Positions 22,001 to 36,217 of a stretch of DNA of 64,000 nucleotides are shown here, one piece after another. The stretch comes from Aphelocoma coerulescens (Eukaryota; Chordata; Aves; Passeriformes; Corvidae). The stretch is taken from contig NC_091017.1 of the NCBI RefSeq assembly GCF_041296385.1, forward strand, positions 9,046,001 to 9,110,000, given 5' to 3'. A model generated the notes under the pieces. The model searched no databases, was not told the DNA's origin, and worked only from the letters and a program-made list of their open reading frames with translations. Every line of letters starts with the position of its first letter. Within the stretch, counting starts at the first letter, position 1. The position numbers and the translations under genes were made by a program.

Positions 22001-25000
22001 CTGAGGCGGATCAGGTGGTTAAGATGAACCTGGTAAAAATACAGGATCAGATGTCTGGAAGACTCCAAACAGAACTGCTGGTTGATAACATGTTTTGCCA
22101 AAGTTTTGAATGCCATGGAATCCTGAGTTTAAACACAAAAATAGGAGCTTTATTTGCATGCATGTTTCATTTAGTCACAGACTGTCAGGAAGTTTTATGT
22201 ACGCAAAGTGTTACGGAAATATCTATTCCATCATTTATAGATGAAGTTTTCAAATTTACATACTTAATTGCAGAGACTACACAAGTGAATGTCAATGCAC
22301 AAAATCAAGATTTCTTAGTGCAAAAGGAAAAGAGCACAGAGAGCAACTGTGTATATATGTATAGAATTGATATTTATTTTGATTTATTGCGATTATTCAT
22401 TTTGCCACGTTACATGAAAAATGAGAAAAATTCTTAATTTGCAGATTTTTAGTTACAACTGAGAAAATGGTGGTTAATTAGTTAAAAATATTTTCTGCTC
22501 CATTCAAGTGGTGATTCAATAGTTTGCACATATTTTATACATGCAATATTATCATGTTAACCATAAAAGCTCCTCTCAGCAATGCAAACAAATGTTCTGT
22601 ATTGAAATCCTGGCTGTTGTTGTGGACACTGGGAGAATTGCCATGGCTTCAGGAGGATGAGGATTTCATCCACAGTCATATCCCTGCAAAGAATGGTTAT
22701 TGTTCATTATACTGGAAACCACTATCCCAGTCTAGGATATGATACTGAGTCTAAGTGTGTTTTTAACACCATCCAATTCACCTCAAAATCTGGTTTTGTA
22801 AGGTAACGGTTCTGAGGTAGCTCACACCCATAATAAATCCACCCCTATGGGTTTAGTGAATCAAAAGTTGAATACTGACCTTGCTTCAAAATAGATCAGG
22901 ATATTTCATTGAAACTACAGATAAATAATTTGAGAAGTGTTTTCAGATAAGATGGGCTGAAACCCAAAGAGGTGTTGTACTTTTCCTTTTTTAATAATTT
23001 TCTTTCTATTTTTATTAGTTTCAAGTGAAAAGATATTCTCTATTTTTTGCCTTTGGGCAGGAGATGGAAAACTGCATCTAAAATTCCCTATTTATTTCTA
23101 AATAATACAGCACTGTATAGAAAAGTCATAAAAACAGAGACTGCAAATTGAATTCCAATAACTCTATCCTGTGAAAGCAAACTTCCATCTAGTAAATGAG
23201 AAAGCATTATTGACAATTATATGCAAATTACCAGGCTTTTGGCAGGCTCTTCAAAACTATTATCTTTTGGCAACTCTGTAAATTACGTAGCTATGGCAGC
23301 AATGTAGAATTGCTCATTATACTTTATTGATACATTTATGTCTCCTTATATTGGAATATTTTGCTATGGGTCTTTGGAGACTTTCTTTGCTTATTTTTGT
23401 GCCTCCATTTTTCTCATGTTTTGTACTTACCCCCACCCTCTGGATTGGAACTTCCTATACAGTCACTGGGCCAGAGGGAGTCAACTTCTGTCATCATCAT
23501 CATCTCCACCCACTCTTCTTAAATCCTGAAGGCCAACAAACAAACAGGCAAAAATCAGGTGTCATTTCGTTATCATAAGGCTTCCCTGAAGACCTGTACA
23601 TATCCTTCCTTTTCAAAATCCTGTTCCTTCTTCAGCTCAGATCACCTATTCCTCTACATGCCCCAAATTCAGTAGCCTATGTTTCTTCTTAAGCTGGGAA
23701 CACATTTTCCTTGCCACTGTGCTACAGAGTGTGCACGCTCTCTCTCTATTACAGCTTATATTTAATAAACGAGGAACAGGCATCCTGTTTATGTTTATTC
23801 ATAACAAGTTTAGATGTTACTTTTGAAGATAAAGAAACAAGTTTGATGATATACAATATCAGCTACACGCTCTGCACTGATAGCAAACTTTAGCAATCAA
23901 GGAAAGATAAAAAGGTTTTGGAGAATTTAATCACGTACTTCAAAGTAGGCTTAAGAACATATATTTCAGAAATTGAGATAAAATATGAATGTTTAATTTA
24001 TCTTCTTTCTTTTTACCATGAGTGTTTCTGATTCTGTTGCTAATAACCTCATTGCTTCTGTCAGCCAACACCTCTTTTGGGGGTTTTTGTTGTTGTTAGA
24101 GAGTTGTTTTTTCTTTCCAGAAGTAACTTTTGTTGAAGAAAGAATTTTTTAATTAGCTTTTAGTTTTCCAAATGATGCGACTGATGTTTTACATGGGTAG
24201 AGGACGCACATCATTTGGGGTGACTTAATACATTTCACAGAGTTACTGGAAAGGAGGAAAGTGATACCAAAAATAACCAGGTCATAAGCAGTGATGTGCT
24301 CAGGTTCTTCAGTAGAGAACCCCACTTCTTGAATAACCTCTGATGGTATCTCTGTGCAATGGTAAGTACAATCACACTCTATAGTTTAATTTTGGCTGGT
24401 TGTGTAGTAACATAAGAAACAGGTTTCTTTAAGTGTAATTGCAAACTTATTTGGGCAAGATACAGAACAAAATATGAAGCACCACCCTGCCAAATATTTG
24501 TCGTTTTACCTTCTAGACATTGCTAATTGGATTCTAGGGTTAAGAACATGTATAAATACAACTCAAAATGTGTCTCTGCCTTTCTCATAAAATCACAGGT
24601 CAATTCTTGCCTCAGAGTTACAAGCAAAATATTTGCTTTACTTTGGAGCAATTTTTTTCCTGGAATTAATATATATTCTTGCCCAAACTGAGTCCATTAG
24701 CTTCCATGCCTTATGTGACATACGGTATGGTTGGAGAGCTCGTTGTGTCCTTCTTCAGACCTTTCAGCTAATCTTCAAAGCAGAAGAGTCAGAGTGAAGG
24801 GCAGCTGTCACAGAAGGAAATACAATTAGTGGCAAGACTTAAATTCATATTCTTTTTACAAATCCTACTGAAATAGAATTCTCGTACATGTTGGTGATAT
24901 TCTCAAAGACCCCTTTCTTCTTCCATATTATAGCTATAAAATTTCAAATTATAAAATGACACATTCAGGATAAGACATGACTTGGGTCAGCATATTTCAG

Positions 25001-26850
25001 AATCCAACAACTATTTCTCTGGCACAAGGACTGGTAGCAGGAAAAGAGAGACAGAAAGACTTTTTTTTTTTTTTTACTGGAATAGGGATAGAAAGAATGC
25101 AAAAGCATTCTTGGGATTGTTTACAGGTATCAACTGAATGAAAACCTTCATTTGCACTTGGAGAGCTTCACAGAAAGAAATTAGACCAACATGTTTAGGG
25201 TGAAATTTCAAAGTGCTGAGTGTTGACCTAACTGTACTCCTGTTAAAGTCAATAGTTAAATAAAAGTCTGACTGACTAGACAGCACTGCTGAGGATTTTT
25301 GAGAATTGTAAGTTGCTTAAAAGTTACCAAATGAAAAAAAAATCCACTTAGTCTACCTAATTTTTAAAGGGATGAATCTTGAGGAAACCTGTTTGAATTC
25401 CTTTGTTTAGTTTTTCTCTCTGGAAGGTCCATAAAGAGATCATGATAAGCCATTGGGATCAAGTGAAAGAAACAAGGGATTAGGTGTCTTGGTGGCAAAT
25501 AGTGCTGACAGCAAAGTTGCTGCTTAGTATAGGATGCTGTTATCTTGAGATAAGAGGCCCTAAAGGCACAAGCAATCAGTTACCAGTTTTATGAAGGTGC
25601 TCATCTATTATTTTATGTTTCTAAATTTTGAGACTTGCCAGAGCAGAATCTCTCTGGTACTGATTAGCATGTTGAATCACTTGATAAGATGTGTGCATCA
25701 GCTAAAATGAGGGGAACTCAGGAATCAAAGGAAAGGAAATTACTCTTTATATCCTGTACTTTCTTTGGAGTTCAAAACTAACTGATTCGAAAATAAGAGG
25801 AAATATCCCACATTTATGCTGCATGCATCTCTTTCACTGCTTCATGGGACAAAGGAAGAGGTCTATCTGAGCACTGTGTGCTACTAGCTACTGAGGAGCA
25901 AGAGCCTTGTGGAGGTTGAGGGCTGTGCCTTCTGGGTCACCACTCTGTTTGAAGATGGTCAGGATGAAAGGTTTCTGTTCAAGGGGAGAATATGAGACCC
26001 ATTTCTAAAATTTATTACAGTTTAACATTACTATTTAATATCCAGTTTGTGGCCTCTGTAAAGTACTCATGGTAGATATTTTCTTACATGTAGGCAAGCA
26101 TAGTTCAGATAAACAAACATTAATATCTTGAGTGACTTCAAGAGTTGTACCACAGAAGGGATATTAGTCTGAAGGTCAGCCTTATGAACTTCAAATACAA
26201 GCACCATCTTAAAAAGACAGCTCAGTAATTTTAACAGTATGCTCCTGTATTCTGCCTAAACAGCAGGACTGCTATTTCAGCATATTAGTACTGCTAAGTG
26301 AGTGCCTGCTGGGTTTTGGGTCTCTGCAACACCAGGTTTTCAGTGTATGTGGCTTCCTTCCTAACACTGCCTCAGTACACTTTCCAAAGAAGGCATACTT
26401 TCTAACAGCTAGAAGCTACTTATAAGAGGTTATGTCCTAGCCTTCCTTTTTTCCCAGGTTATTTTACATTTTTCTTCTCGTTCTTCTTCCAGCAGTAGAA
26501 TGCACAGGCTCCCGAGAGAATTCCCCCTGGCTACAGTTCATTTACAGCTGATTTTAGAAACAGAGAGAGAACAACACTTAAATCAGACTGTGTCTGCTAC
26601 CTACCTAGTTGAAAGAAGGGAGTGCATAAATCCAGATATTAAAGTAAATAGAGAAAGAAACAGCTGTTTTATGGGAACTCCAGAACCTTAAACCCCTTGT
26701 TTGTTCTGTATTTCACTTGATTATCTTAACCTGTTCTCATTTTCCCAGCAAATGGCTGCAAAGGGAAATGCAAACAGACAAAAGGGAACAGCAAAGAGGA
26801 TTTAAGAACTGCATACCATTATAATAGAGCATAAGAGTTTAGAGAGAGAA
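16014..26850. other. Intergenic AT-rich DNA, no gene supported
   Basis: Nearly 11 kb without a recognised repeat or exon. Poly(A) at 18156-18173, poly(T) near 25063-25075 and a short (ATC)n near 23490-23505. The longest frame is a 151-codon ATG frame at 21982-22437 (+), which resembles nothing I know and could arise by chance in a stretch this size. A pyrimidine tract plus AG at about 26465-26490 looks like a splice acceptor but leads into no recognisable exon. Confidence 0.5.
18156..18173. repeat. Poly(A) run
   Basis: Eighteen consecutive A residues after CCATC. No retrocopy is recognisable next to it. Confidence 0.9.
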
Positions 26851-27108
26851 AATCACAGAATCACAGAATAAGCTGTGTTGGAAGTGACCCACAAGCATCA
26901 CCGAGTCCAACCCCTGGCCCTGCACAGGACCATCCCCAAGGGTCACACCATGTGCCCAAGAACATTGTCCAAACACTTCCTGAACTCTCTCAGGCTTGGT
27001 GCTGTGACCACTTCCCAGCAGAGCCTCTTCCAGTGCCCAGCTACCCTCTGGGTGAAGAACCTTTTTCTAATACCCAAACTCATTCTCCCCTGACACAACC
27101 TCCTCTGC
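26851..27108 (-). mobile_element. CR1 LINE 3' end, truncated
   Basis: The plus strand begins with the inverted CR1 tail repeat (AATCACAGAATCACAGAAT) and continues with the reverse complement of the CR1 3' end (AGTCCAACCCCTGGCCCTGC, TTCCAGTGCCCAGCTACCCT, TGGGTGAAGAACCTTTTTCT). It is thus a minus-strand copy cut off at its 5' side after about 258 bp. The two tail units at the start are well preserved. Confidence 0.9.
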
Positions 27109-30100
27109 TTAAAACGAATACCAGCAGATGTACTGTGTAACCAGTGCCTTACCTATTGGTAGCTGTAGGGTATTTTGTGAAAAGTGTGAAGCTGCTATTT
27201 AGGTTACTTTTCTTATTCTGTTACAATAATGCGTGGGGCATCCCAACTCTGTATCATGTTTGATTTCCATGAGAGACCAGTGTCAGTGGGAGAACAAAAA
27301 AGTGTGACTTGATAAATCTGGAAAGAGCTGTTTTTTCAAAACCCCTTCAGAGAACAAGGTCTTTGTAGCCCTTGGAATCCTGCCTGATTAGAAGAAAAAG
27401 CCAAATAATTTGACACAACAAAGCAGTGTACAACTTCAGCTTGCTAGCAGTGCCTTAGTAGCTTGCCTGTCTTTCCAGAATGTGACAAGTGCCTGAGGAA
27501 AGGCAAACAACTCATATTGTGAGAGAAAAGGAAGGAGTATTAAGTGCTGTTGATTTCAGATAGGGGAAAAAAAAGCCTTTGTATGGAAAATGAAAATAGA
27601 AATGCAAATCAGCTCCAAATACTTAACATATCTGATAAACAATTGTATAAAAATAGAAAGTGGAGACAATAAAGACCTTAAAACGTTGTGTAGTCACATT
27701 CAGTGTCAGTGTAGCCTCACATAGCTGAGGAGCATGCCTGTGCACACTGCCAGACACAAGCACATATCCTCACCAGTCAGTTAGACCTTCCCAAGTCACA
27801 TGCAAACATCAGTTCCCAAACATTCGTGTTTGTAGCCACACTAACGATTAAAATTATATCCTGGCAGCTGAAATGACACACACAGGAAAAAAATATTGCT
27901 CAGCATTGCCTGAAGCACCAGAAAAAGAAGTATAATAGAGAATTAAGAAGCTAGGGGGAAAAGGGAGGAAGGAGAAGCTAGTCAAGCATATTGTATTGTT
28001 CACTGGTGTCAATCTGCACAGATCATGTTTCAGCTGATCGTGCCTGATCTACTTAATGGCTGTTTTCTGTAAGCTGTATTTCAGCTATTCTGCAGTTTAG
28101 AGAAACATCTTACACTGTCACATCTGCAGAGAACTTTACATAATAACATAACTTACAAAGAAGACTGCATAAGCAGTGAATACAAAATCCAATGGGCCTG
28201 AGGTGGATCACAGCTTCTAAAGTGTTTTTGAAAGACTTTTTAACAAGAGGTGCACTTCTTTATCATGAAGGATCCCTACACCAATGTCTGTCAACCCATC
28301 AGTCTTGAACTGGACTTGAATATGGACAGCCTTTGTTTTCTGCACTGGTGTCTTTCTGTTACAAATGCAACTTTTGGAAAATGCAGGCATCTTCTTTCTG
28401 AGTACTTGGTAGAAGCAGTATTTGGCAGTGCAGTTTGAATTTCCATTTCCAAGCGAGGGCTTTGATAGTGTTATAATTTCTGTTTAACTTGTCCAAATAG
28501 ATGCCATAACGGCACACCTGTATCTTTGCAAGCAAGGTCTGTCTTAGGAGAAGAAAATTCTAAAGGATAATCTTAAAATAAGTTTTAGTAAGAGATATTT
28601 TATTTCCAAGGACATGTTATTTAAGATCACAGAACTCTTCAGCATTCCTAAAGTCCAATTGAACATGACCTGATGACAGTGAATTCCGCAGGTGTGTTAA
28701 AATCTCAGACCAGCTTCCTAATTCATTATTATTAGGTAAAATAGAGTGATTTCTCTTGAGAAAATATAACACAAACTCTCCTTAACTCAGTAACATTTCC
28801 ACAGGATTATTCCCTATGTGGGAAAATACTCAGAAAATGCTAAACTTACTGTTTTTTCCTCTTTACCAAGTGGTTTATAACTCCCTATACCTTTAGGGCT
28901 TAATCTTTTCATCAATCACCAAATCAAATAATGGCATTAAACATTAATAGAATAGACAAAAATGTATGATAGTTTTTTCTTTCAAACTGCAGAACTCCAG
29001 TGAAGAAATGCTGTGGCTACTCTTAGCTATATTCCCCTCTTGAAGACCTTTGAAATGAAGTGCATGCTTAGACTGTCCTTTTTCCTTTTGGCTTGATAAT
29101 TTGTTCCCTGGCCAACCTGAACTAGGTGCTCAAGGCTGTCTTCAAGGAGTCATGTTCTGTTGTGTCCAGTGGCTACCTAGTGTTTCCAAAAGCTCTCGGT
29201 ACCTTCCCTCTTGTTTTAGACAGTGGAGCTATGGCATTTCTGCAGAAATGGCAGTTCTTTCTGTCTCAGGGAAATGAACAAAAAAAAATATTGAGGAGAT
29301 AGTGGTGTAGACTCAGAGGCAACAAATCAGTGTTCTGGTTTTTCTTGTCAGGTTTAGGCCTTGAAATTTTGGTGAAAAATCAAACACAGTCCTCCGGAAA
29401 TGCTTCCATCACCCCTGGATGCTTTTGTGAAATGCCCTATCCTTGCTCCTTGCTCCCTCTAGCCTCTCTGTGCAAACTACTGTCTTGAATTCCCATCTAG
29501 TTTCCTTAACACCTCCCATAGCACACTAATTTCATTCTTATTGAAATGCACTACATGATAGAACATCCTTATATATGAATATGCTCATTTTTTACTGTGT
29601 AAAGCAATAACTTTATGAAAAACTTTATTTTCAAGGGATATGACATGGTTTGAAAGGCTTTTTCTCTCTCAGAAACCTAATTCGTCCTCTTTTTTTTTGA
29701 AAGCTTATTTATCTCACCTTAGCTAAATCATGTCTATAGATAATAAATCATATTCCAGTTGCCAGTAGGGTGTTTTCTTATGTTTCAGTGGTGTAGGTGA
29801 GAAGTAAGTAAATCCATATTCTTGTGTGCTGAAATTATCATTTATTACAGTCTGTTGTGTTGTATTTCATCCTCTTTATAGTCAAGCTATAAAGCCAGTA
29901 TTTTTTTCTCCAAAACTTTCATATTATGTTTACACACTTCTCCTACACACATTTTATGTCTTCATTCCCCCTCTCAATCTAATTCCAACATGCCTTGCAT
30001 ATGGACTGCCCCAATTATAACAAATCTCCAGCAAGCAGCCAACTGATGAGCTCACTTGAACTTTTATGTAAATAGGGAGGATGGGTCACTCCAGGACTGC

Positions 30101-31826
30101 TTTTTGTCAGTCCATAAGAAGAGTGCTATGGATTTCTTCTGGAAATCTTCCTAACAAAATTGAGGAAAGGAGACGTATGTCAGGTGGTTTTGGAATTCTG
30201 AAGAGAAAATACACTTCAGATAGCTACTGTGAATTTGCACACAAACTCTTTAGCTGAAAGGGCAAAAGTCATGATAAATACTTCACTGCAGAATGGAAAT
30301 AGTAGCTTTTCTTGTCAGTCTGTTTTTACCAATTTCTGCCACTGCTGAACTTTAAAACACAGTTGAAACCTGCAGGTTTTTTGTTGTTTTTAATTTTTTT
30401 TTCATGCCTAAATAACTAAAAGCACATCTCATACTAATTTCTGATAGTAGATGGTACTTGATAGGAAACAATCTATAGAACCTAGGAATAGTACTTGAAG
30501 TCTGGGTCTGAAGGATGTCTGGGTTGACTGAAGGAGCCTCTAAGCTGTCACTTAAGTTACTGCTCTTACTTAAATGCTTGTCTGATGTTAATTTTAAGCT
30601 ATAGACACAAAAAAAGTTAACCCAGACTTTGCCATTTTATATGGTAGTCAAAGTTGGTTTTCATGTCAGCCTGTGCTCTCCATGGAAATATCTTCAAAAC
30701 AGATAGTTGTTTCTCCTCAATTCAGCAACTCCTTACTCCTTCTCATGCCATATTCTTCTCCATTTAAGTTTAATGCTTTCATGAGAGGTGTAGAGATGGG
30801 GAAAAAAAACCCCAGGGCACTGATTGCTAATGGCTTGCATTAGCGAATTTTGTCAAAAAATCTGGCACTTGGTATCATTTTGCAAATTGTTCTCTCTTAA
30901 TAGTAGTACTTGACACACTTACTAAAAATTGAACTTTCCATTTTGCAAGTTGGAATCTAAAGAACAGCAATGCTTTCCAAGCAAGCGTACAGCTAAGGCA
31001 CATTTTATATAAGGGGATGAGCTTTGTTTTTAATAGCACAGTCTGTCATGCCTCGGTAATGAATCCAAATGAAAACCATGCAGAAGTAATACCAAGAATG
31101 AAACAAGATTTCAGACTCTAGGGGGGTGGTTTAGGTAGTTCTTTTTCTCCTCTTTTTCTCTCACATCTAGCTAGCTAAGGGATTGCAAAGGCTTCTACAA
31201 ATGGCAGAAGTTTATGTCATAGAGTTTGGCAATCAGTAAAGCCCTCTACAGCTCCAGTGTATGCATACTTACTGCGCAGGATCAGTTAAAAAATTTCTCC
31301 ATTAAGAAAGTTATTCTGCCAGGTAAAAATAAATACATTTATGCCTCTTCAGAGGTTCATCAGGGCTGCGGGGCTGCGGAGTTGTTTTTTTTTTTATTTT
31401 ATTTTCATTATTTAGACCTTTTTTTGCTCCTTTACTTTTGATAGCAGCTTTTACAGTTAAAGTAATATGGCTTGTAAAGTTAAAATCAATTACAGTAGAG
31501 TATCCCTTATGGATATCCTGTAGAAGATATCCTGTATATGCACCGCAGGTTTAATTTCAAACTCTGAAGGCTGTAATCTGAATTCACTACATGTAGCCAT
31601 TAAGAATTAATACAAGATATAAAATCTCACTCATGTTTATAAAATGTCAGTAAAGCAGCACCTGATGCCTGGAGTTGTGTTAGCACAGTAAGCTCAGGAT
31701 ACAATGAGATATGTTTCAGGGATGTTTATTTTGGAAACCTGGGGAGAAATGGAAAAGATGTTTGACCTTGGAACACTGGCTCCTCCATGACTGTTATTAG
31801 TGTCAGAGATATATATATATATATAT

Positions 31827-31867
<41 letters not shown>

Positions 31868-34800
31868 GTCCTACATAAATATATATGTACACATGTAGGT
31901 GTATTTACCAAAGTTTCTTGTTTTGTTGAAGATACCTGTACAATCTGCACTGAAGGAAAAACTGAGTTCTTATGCATGGCTTTTCTGTAATCATGGTGGC
32001 CCAAATCAATGTAAGGCTTCAAGTGTCAGGATCAACATGGAAACTGCGCCTGAGGCAGAAGCAAGTGCACTGCAAGAAACATCAGTACTGCTGCGTGAGG
32101 GATCAGTGTCAGAGGGGACTCTGGGGCAGGTGACACCTGTTAGACCAGATGAAAGAGTGTGGGTGATGCATTTTGGCTCTGCAGGACAGCTGAAGAAAGT
32201 TCCACTGCCCAAGGCAGTAACTCATGCATTCCTGTGGTTAAGGGACAGATATGTTCAGGAATTGCAGCATTAGAATTTTTGAGAGGTCTTTTGCTTCCTG
32301 AAAGTCAGAGACTCTTAAGATGCCAATCTATTTTCAGGGTTATGCTACAGGGTTATGCTTTCCTCCTCTTTGCTTTCTTTGGGCTTGCTCTTGGAGTATA
32401 AGTTTGAGATTCTCAAATCTCAGAGGATTTAATTGATTCTGACCAGGCTACATAGACTAAAAATTTGGGCCAAAAAGTTCAGTAAGCTTGTGTGTTTTTT
32501 TCTTTCTAAAGCTGCTTAATGTATTTCATGTCATAGTCTTTTAAATATAATTTTGGCTTAATATAATGTAACTGTATTTTCTTTAAAATTGCATTAATCT
32601 TACAGAATTCATACCTTGTGTGGGCATAATGTGCATTACACAGCATGTTGAAAAAATTGTCTTCAGATGTTGATAAGCTTTTTTAAGGGAAATGGAGAAG
32701 TGGTGAATGCACAACTCCAGCAGTTCCCCAGATTTCATCCTGGGAGTCAGCACTAATTCTTCTGTTGATACATTCCTTTTAATAAAGCAAAACATTGTTA
32801 GCAGCATGCAATACCCACAAGAACAAAGAAATCTCAAATTGCAGTTTTTGCCCTCCACTAATATGCAGCTATTTTCACTGATAACCGTGCCTTGCCAAAG
32901 TGCAGAACAATGATTTTTAAAAGGCAAAGACCAAAGTACCATAATGACACACAAAGGTAGTGAAACAAAGGGATGACATTTTTCTTATTTCTTCTACTTC
33001 TTTAAGAAAGGCAGTTATTTTCCTGGAGTGGAAAAATGTCAGCTTTATCCAGTATCCCCAGAAGCATTGGTCCAGTGTATTGTATATTTGGAGAGTCAGT
33101 GCAGTTCAGGCACAACAAATTGTAAAGGTTCATCTAAAGCTATGCAGTCCCAAAAGATCTTCGTTTGGCACTTTTGCCTTGAGAAGTCCATGGAGGCAAT
33201 AGACTCATAGAAATTTAAGGTGTTTACAAACTGTCTGCCAGCTACTACAGCACTTTCTAGAATGCTGCTTATTCCATTTGGGTAACTTAACTTACTTAAC
33301 CGTGCTTAACTGTGACAGGGTAGTTGGATACCACTTGCATGGCACTAACAAAAAGAGGGAGACAAATGTCTTTCTCTGCTGTTTTTTTTTTGTTTATCTG
33401 TGTTTTATGCAACAACATTTTTGCTAAAATCCCATTTGTTTTCCTCAGAAAATAACCCCATAACCAAACCCGGGTTTCCTCAATGGTCAACAAGACAAGA
33501 CTATTTGTCTTGATTTACTCTAAAAAGGCAAGTTGCCCTCTGCGGTAAATATATACACACATGGAGAAATTTCAGAAAGAATTTTGTTCACAGTGTTCTA
33601 GTTCTCAGGATAGGACCAGTTAAGCTTCCTTTTCATCTTCAAGAAGGATGTTATGCCTGTAGCTTTCATTTTGTAGAAGAACTATTTGCCCACCCAACTC
33701 CAAAACATGAACTTAAACATAATCCCCTGAAAAAAAGAAAATCTTGGGTTTTGTCTCCAAAAATTACAGCACTGTTTCCTAGCAATTTTTTCTTCACTTG
33801 TGAAGTGTTAAATGAGTGGTCAACAACCCAGGTATTTGATGACTAAGGAAAATGTGCCTTTTTTGGACATCTCACAAGAAAGGTATAGTGATAAATATAC
33901 CTCTAACCAATGCCCTGAGTTAAGCTAGTGAGGATGTGGCATGACACGTTGTAATAATACCTCAGTATGCATTGGAATACCAATTTTATATCTTTGGATA
34001 ACTTACGTGATGGTTGTAAGTGCATACAAAAAGTGAGGCTGCAGTGTCTTGCCAGTCTTATGTTAACAAGATAATGCTAAAGGAAATTTAATACAGACTC
34101 CTTCATCATCCTGGCATGCAGAAAAACTTTTCCTCTGTGACTGAATGTGATGGAATAGTTTTATTTGTTTTTTTTTGTAAAAGGAAGGAAAAAAGTTCCA
34201 GAAAAGCCTTCCAGTCTGATGTTTAAGTTCTAGTCCTTTAATGAATTTGTAATTATTTATAACATCTGGAACAGTTTCAACAGCAGGGAGTGAGGGCTTT
34301 AAAAAAATAATCAAATAGGCTTAGTCCAGAATGTCTCTTATTGTAGCAGTTACGATAATCATCAAAGGAAATACAACATGTAGAGTTGAATTCTCCCACA
34401 GACCAGATAGATATGGGAATGAAACCAGCATCTCCCAAATCTGGGGTAACTGCAGTGAGCACTGAATTTTATAATTACTGAATGGTAGTGGTAGCATATC
34501 ATTCATGGTAAATCTATCCTTTATAATCATCTGTTATGTACAAAAACTGCATTGGAATTTGTTAAGAGCTTCCGGATGACCAACACAGTCCTGTGTTTTT
34601 CCTGCAAATACTGGATTTATTAGGGAATGGGCAGCTCTCATTCCAGTACTGTAGCAGTTTCATTTCCCAATCAATTAATTAGTACCTGGTGGGTACTAAT
34701 CGTTTTGTGTATAAATGTTTCTCTGTATAAATAAGGGTACCTTTTACAGTGAAACACACCACTTTCAAATATTTATTTCTTTATTACATAAATCACCGTG

Positions 34801-35976
34801 TATGTAATCAAAATGCCTTCTATTTGAAGGAGACTCAGAAATCTAAAATCATCATGCTGATTTTAAAAACTTTTCAGGCTTTGACACTAAGTTTCTTGTT
34901 TGTATGAAAGTCGCAGTTCTTTCAATAATACTATATAGTATAAATTGGCTTTCTGTGAGGACTTTACTAGTCATAAAATCTAATAGAGTTCAAAGTCCGA
35001 TTTTATATAAACTCTGGTCAGACAAAGTCAGTAATTTTGAAAACAAAATCCTACTACATTAGACGAGGAAGCTGACAAGGATGATGATGATGATTATCTG
35101 TGTTGCATCAATCAGTGCTGTTTTACCTTCCTCAAGCTGTAGTCAGCTTCTTTGCTTTTCGGCAAACTTTATGTGTACTTCTACTTTCATTTTGTGTACG
35201 TGCTAAGAATGGATGAAGAAAGGCAAGTTGACTTTCATCTCTATAATTAACACTTGCATGAAGCATAAAACGTGAAAATTAGAAATGAGGATGTAACTGA
35301 GGGGGGAAGCTGAACCTGCCTGATCTTTTCTAGTTTGAAACTGCTTGACAGATCAGCCCTTTGAGATTCAAGTTCTATTTAGCGAAATGTCAGTCGGAAG
35401 CTGCTGAGTGGGAGGGACGTCGTCACTCACTCCTCAGAGACAGCTAATCATATCGTGGTGAGGAGGAAGAACTGTTTAATTCCTGCAGGCTTCAGTTTTG
35501 GAAGAGCCTTGTGAATTACTTTTTGTAAATATATTCTGCTAGAGGTACGCAGGGCATAAGTACACGATCTCAAACAAAAGCTTCCAAACCAAGCTCTGCA
35601 GCAGCCATTCTCAAGCTAAAAGCCCCAGTATTTACTCCTCATTTCTACTTGCCAGTGTCTTTCTCACACCAAAGAAAAGAGGCAAATAGCCTCAGTTAAG
35701 CTAGATAGGGGTAAAAAAATGGGGTTTGATGTCATTGATGTGTTTCAGTGTTTGCCTTTGTTTGCTGCCCACAGTATAGGATAAAGCTGTACTGGATTTG
35801 GAGATCCACTACTAGATTTTCTTTTGAATAAGGAGTGCAATAATAATTTTGTAGCATTCAGGTTATAAGTAACATAAGATTGAGCAAGGTAAACAATCCA
35901 GGGTTGAGTTGTCTGAGGTAACAATACCCAAGCTTTAAAAAAGAGTTCTTAATTACATGTCACAGACTGTGCAGCT
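27109..35976. other. Intergenic AT-rich DNA with a TA microsatellite, no gene supported
   Basis: About 8.9 kb without a recognised repeat family. It contains the (TA)n at 31809-31864 and a (GAT)n patch near 35081-35096. A 124-codon plus-strand frame at 31899-32273 begins at GTG and abuts the TA repeat; its only internal ATG-started part is about 78 codons. I see no splice-supported exon. Confidence 0.5.
31809..31864. repeat. (TA)n microsatellite
   Basis: About 56 bp of alternating AT with one GA interruption. It is self-complementary and long enough to extrude as a cruciform. Confidence 0.95.
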
Positions 35977-36146
35977 TGTCAGTGCTGGAGCGTGAGGTGC
36001 CATGACCTTCCTAAAAGCGTCTCCTTAGCGAAGCAGCTCGGCAGGACCCCCACACACTCACACGCGCACACACACGGAGAGCTCCAGTAAATGGGTCGAT
36101 GGCAAAGAACCAGGAAGGGTCTCCGTGTGGGGTTCCATGGGAGTGG

Positions 36147-36152
36147 TTTATT
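36147..36152 (-). terminator. LTR polyadenylation signal
   Basis: Sense AATAAA in GCAATAAACCACTCC, about 60 bp downstream of the TATA box. Confidence 0.6.
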
Positions 36153-36210
36153 GCAGCCACACCATTAGGGGTTCCAGGGATGAAAACCAAGAACAATGGA
36201 AGGTCCAGGG

Positions 36211-36217
36211 TTTTATA
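36211..36217 (-). promoter_or_regulatory. LTR TATA box
   Basis: Sense TATAAAA in CCGTATAAAACCC, about 365 bp from the LTR start. Confidence 0.55.

Noticed and set aside
26465..26691. Possible exon after a pyrimidine tract and AG
   Set aside because: The 63-codon frame following it resembles no known protein and no donor site or neighbouring exon is evident.
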